Origin: Bacteroidales bacterium UBA5206 | GTDB taxonomy: Bacteria; Bacteroidota; Bacteroidia; Bacteroidales; Tenuifilaceae | Assembly (NCBI GenBank): GCA_002412705.1 | Contig: DHVO01000067.1 | Location: 1-22,705 of the forward strand | Length of the DNA stretch: 22,705 bases | Direction of reading: 5' to 3' | Shown: positions 21,732 through 22,705 of the stretch, one piece after another | How positions within the stretch are numbered: the first letter of the stretch is position 1 | Layout: each line of letters begins with the position of its first letter | Made by a program: the position numbers and the translations under genes | The notes under the pieces: model-generated | Told to the model about the DNA's origin: nothing | The model's input: only the letters and a program-made list of their open reading frames with translations | Database searches by the model: none

Positions 21732-22340
21732 ATGGCTAGATATATTGGACCAAAAACCAAAATTGCCCGTAAGTTTGGTGAACCCATCTTCGGACCGGAT
21801 ACTACTTTTGAGAAAAAGAATTATCCTCCGGGAATGCACGGCATTAATAAGAAGCGCAAGAAATTGTCGGAGTATGGCGTTCAGCTTCAAGAGAAGCAAA
21901 AGGCTAAATTTACCTATGGGCTTTTGGAGCGTCAGTTCGCTACTACTTTCGAGAAAGCTTCTCGTAGTAAAGAACCAACCGGTGAAGTTTTACTACAGTT
22001 GTTAGAGTCAAGGCTTGACAACGTGGTATTCCGTTTAGGTATTGCACCTACTCGCGCAGCTGCTCGTCAGCTAGTTGGGCACCGTCACATTACCGTTAAC
22101 GGTAACCTTGTAAATATCCCTTCATATACTCTTAAGCCAGGAGATGTTGTTGGTGTTAGAGAGAAGTCAAAATCTCTTGAGGCCATCACCGACTCTTTAG
22201 CATCTAACCGTTCAGTGAAATACTCATGGTTAGAGTGGGATAAGAATCAGTACTCAGGTAAGTTCTTAAACGTACCAGAGCGTTCTGAAATCCCAGAGAA
22301 TATTAAGGAGCAATTAATTGTTGAACTTTACTCTAAGTAA
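21732..22340 (+). CDS. rpsD: 30S ribosomal protein S4, zinc-free form
   Basis: S4 (202 residues) starts 16S 5'-domain assembly and, with S3 and S5, lines the mRNA entry; in E. coli it represses the alpha operon. MARYIGPKTKIARKFGEPIF, YPPGMHG (31-37) and the S4 RNA-binding domain ESRLDNVVFRLGIAPTRAAA (about 91-110) with RQLVGHRHITVNG are present. There is no Cys at all, so the N-terminal zinc site of the cysteine-type S4 is absent. Upstream lies the hairpin at 21689-21728. Confidence 0.98.
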   Translation: MARYIGPKTKIARKFGEPIFGPDTTFEKKNYPPGMHGINKKRKKLSEYGVQLQEKQKAKFTYGLLERQFATTFEKASRSKEPTGEVLLQLLESRLDNVVFRLGIAPTRAAARQLVGHRHITVNGNLVNIPSYTLKPGDVVGVREKSKSLEAITDSLASNRSVKYSWLEWDKNQYSGKFLNVPERSEIPENIKEQLIVELYSK

Positions 22341-22355
22341 TAATACCTATACCAT

Positions 22356-22705
22356 ATGGCAATTCTGGCATTTCAAAAACCCGATAAGGTTATTATGCTC
22401 GAGGCCTCCGAAACATTCGGAAAGTTCGAGTTTCGTCCTCTTGAGCCAGGCTATGGTATTACGGTGGGCAACGCGCTTAGGAGAATTCTCCTGTCGTCGC
22501 TTGAAGGTTATGCCATTTCTTGGATAAAAATTTCAGGTGTTGATCATGAGTTTTCAACCATTACCGGGGTTATCGAGGATTTAACCGAGATAATTCTTAA
22601 CCTTAAACAGGTAAGGTTTAAGCGTATTGTTGATGGCATAGATAGCGAGAAGGTTACCATTACCATTACAGGGCAAAATGAATTTAAGGCAGGTTACCTG
22701 TCTAA
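22356..22705 (+). CDS. rpoA: RNA polymerase alpha subunit, N-terminal part (cut by window edge)
   Basis: The frame opens at ATG 22356 and runs 116 codons to the window end without a stop. It covers the first part of the alpha N-terminal domain, which dimerises and nucleates assembly of beta and beta'. The signature GNALRRILLSSLEGYAI (38-54) and the block ISGVDHEFSTITGVIEDLTEI (59-79, read in two parts) are clear. The C-terminal DNA-contacting domain is outside the window. The gap to rpsD is 15 bases. Confidence 0.97.
   Translation, partial: MAILAFQKPDKVIMLEASETFGKFEFRPLEPGYGITVGNALRRILLSSLEGYAISWIKISGVDHEFSTITGVIEDLTEIILNLKQVRFKRIVDGIDSEKVTITITGQNEFKAGYLS

Noticed and set aside
21952..21974. 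Short stem CGAGAA/TTCTCG in rpsD
   Set aside because: Six base pairs only, expected several times by chance.
1..22705. Search for CRISPR arrays, insertion sequences, tRNA or rRNA genes and prophage remnants
   Set aside because: No direct-repeat array, transposase-like frame, cloverleaf or rRNA stretch was seen; gene density and order on the right are those of a conserved core locus.

Overview
The window is a ribosomal-protein super-operon of a Bacteroidota bacterium, most likely class Bacteroidia. The phylum call rests on four things: Bacteroidetes-type promoter boxes (TAnnTTTG, with TTG or TTTG about 20 bases upstream); A-rich start regions mostly without a strong Shine-Dalgarno sequence; cysteine-poor, zinc-free forms of S14, S4 and L36; and the gene order map-infA-rpmJ-rpsM-rpsK-rpsD-rpoA with no tuf between fusA and rpsJ. 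Genus and species cannot be read from the sequence.

Left part (1-5650), minus strand. A very long open frame (1..3218, at least 1072 codons, C-terminus cut by the window edge) is tentatively called a PPi-type phosphoenolpyruvate carboxykinase, an enzyme of the PEP/oxaloacetate node. Upstream of it on the same strand lies a 718-residue EF-G paralogue (3494..5650) with substituted GTPase catalytic motifs but an intact domain IV; it matches the EF-G2 type known from Bacteroides. A clear intrinsic terminator (3438-3468) separates the two genes, so the long gene needs its own promoter. A 16-bp operator-like palindrome lies in that gap.

Middle (5651-6086). This 436-base divergent control region holds two promoter matches for the plus-strand operon, one for the EF-G paralogue, and a 16-bp inverted repeat in the paralogue's leader.

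Right part (6087-22705), plus strand. The str, S10, spc and alpha operons are fused: rpsL-rpsG-fusA-rpsJ-rplC-rplD-rplW-rplB-rpsS-rplV-rpsC-rplP-rpmC-rpsQ-rplN-rplX-rplE-rpsN-rpsH-rplF-rplR-rpsE-rpmD-rplO-secY-map-infA-rpmJ-rpsM-rpsK-rpsD-rpoA (rpoA cut by the window edge). Gaps are 0-45 bases and no terminator is visible, so long transcripts are likely. A second promoter may sit just before rpsM. The products are ribosomal proteins, the translocase, a start-methionine protease, initiation and elongation factors and the RNA polymerase alpha subunit, so the block couples transcription, translation, secretion and N-terminal processing.

The most unusual points are the EF-G paralogue placed head-to-head with the operon that encodes the normal EF-G, the poorly described long carboxykinase-like protein, and several strong hairpins inside ribosomal-protein coding sequence (rpsS, rpsH, rplF) and before rpsD. 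No mobile element, CRISPR array, tRNA or rRNA is visible.
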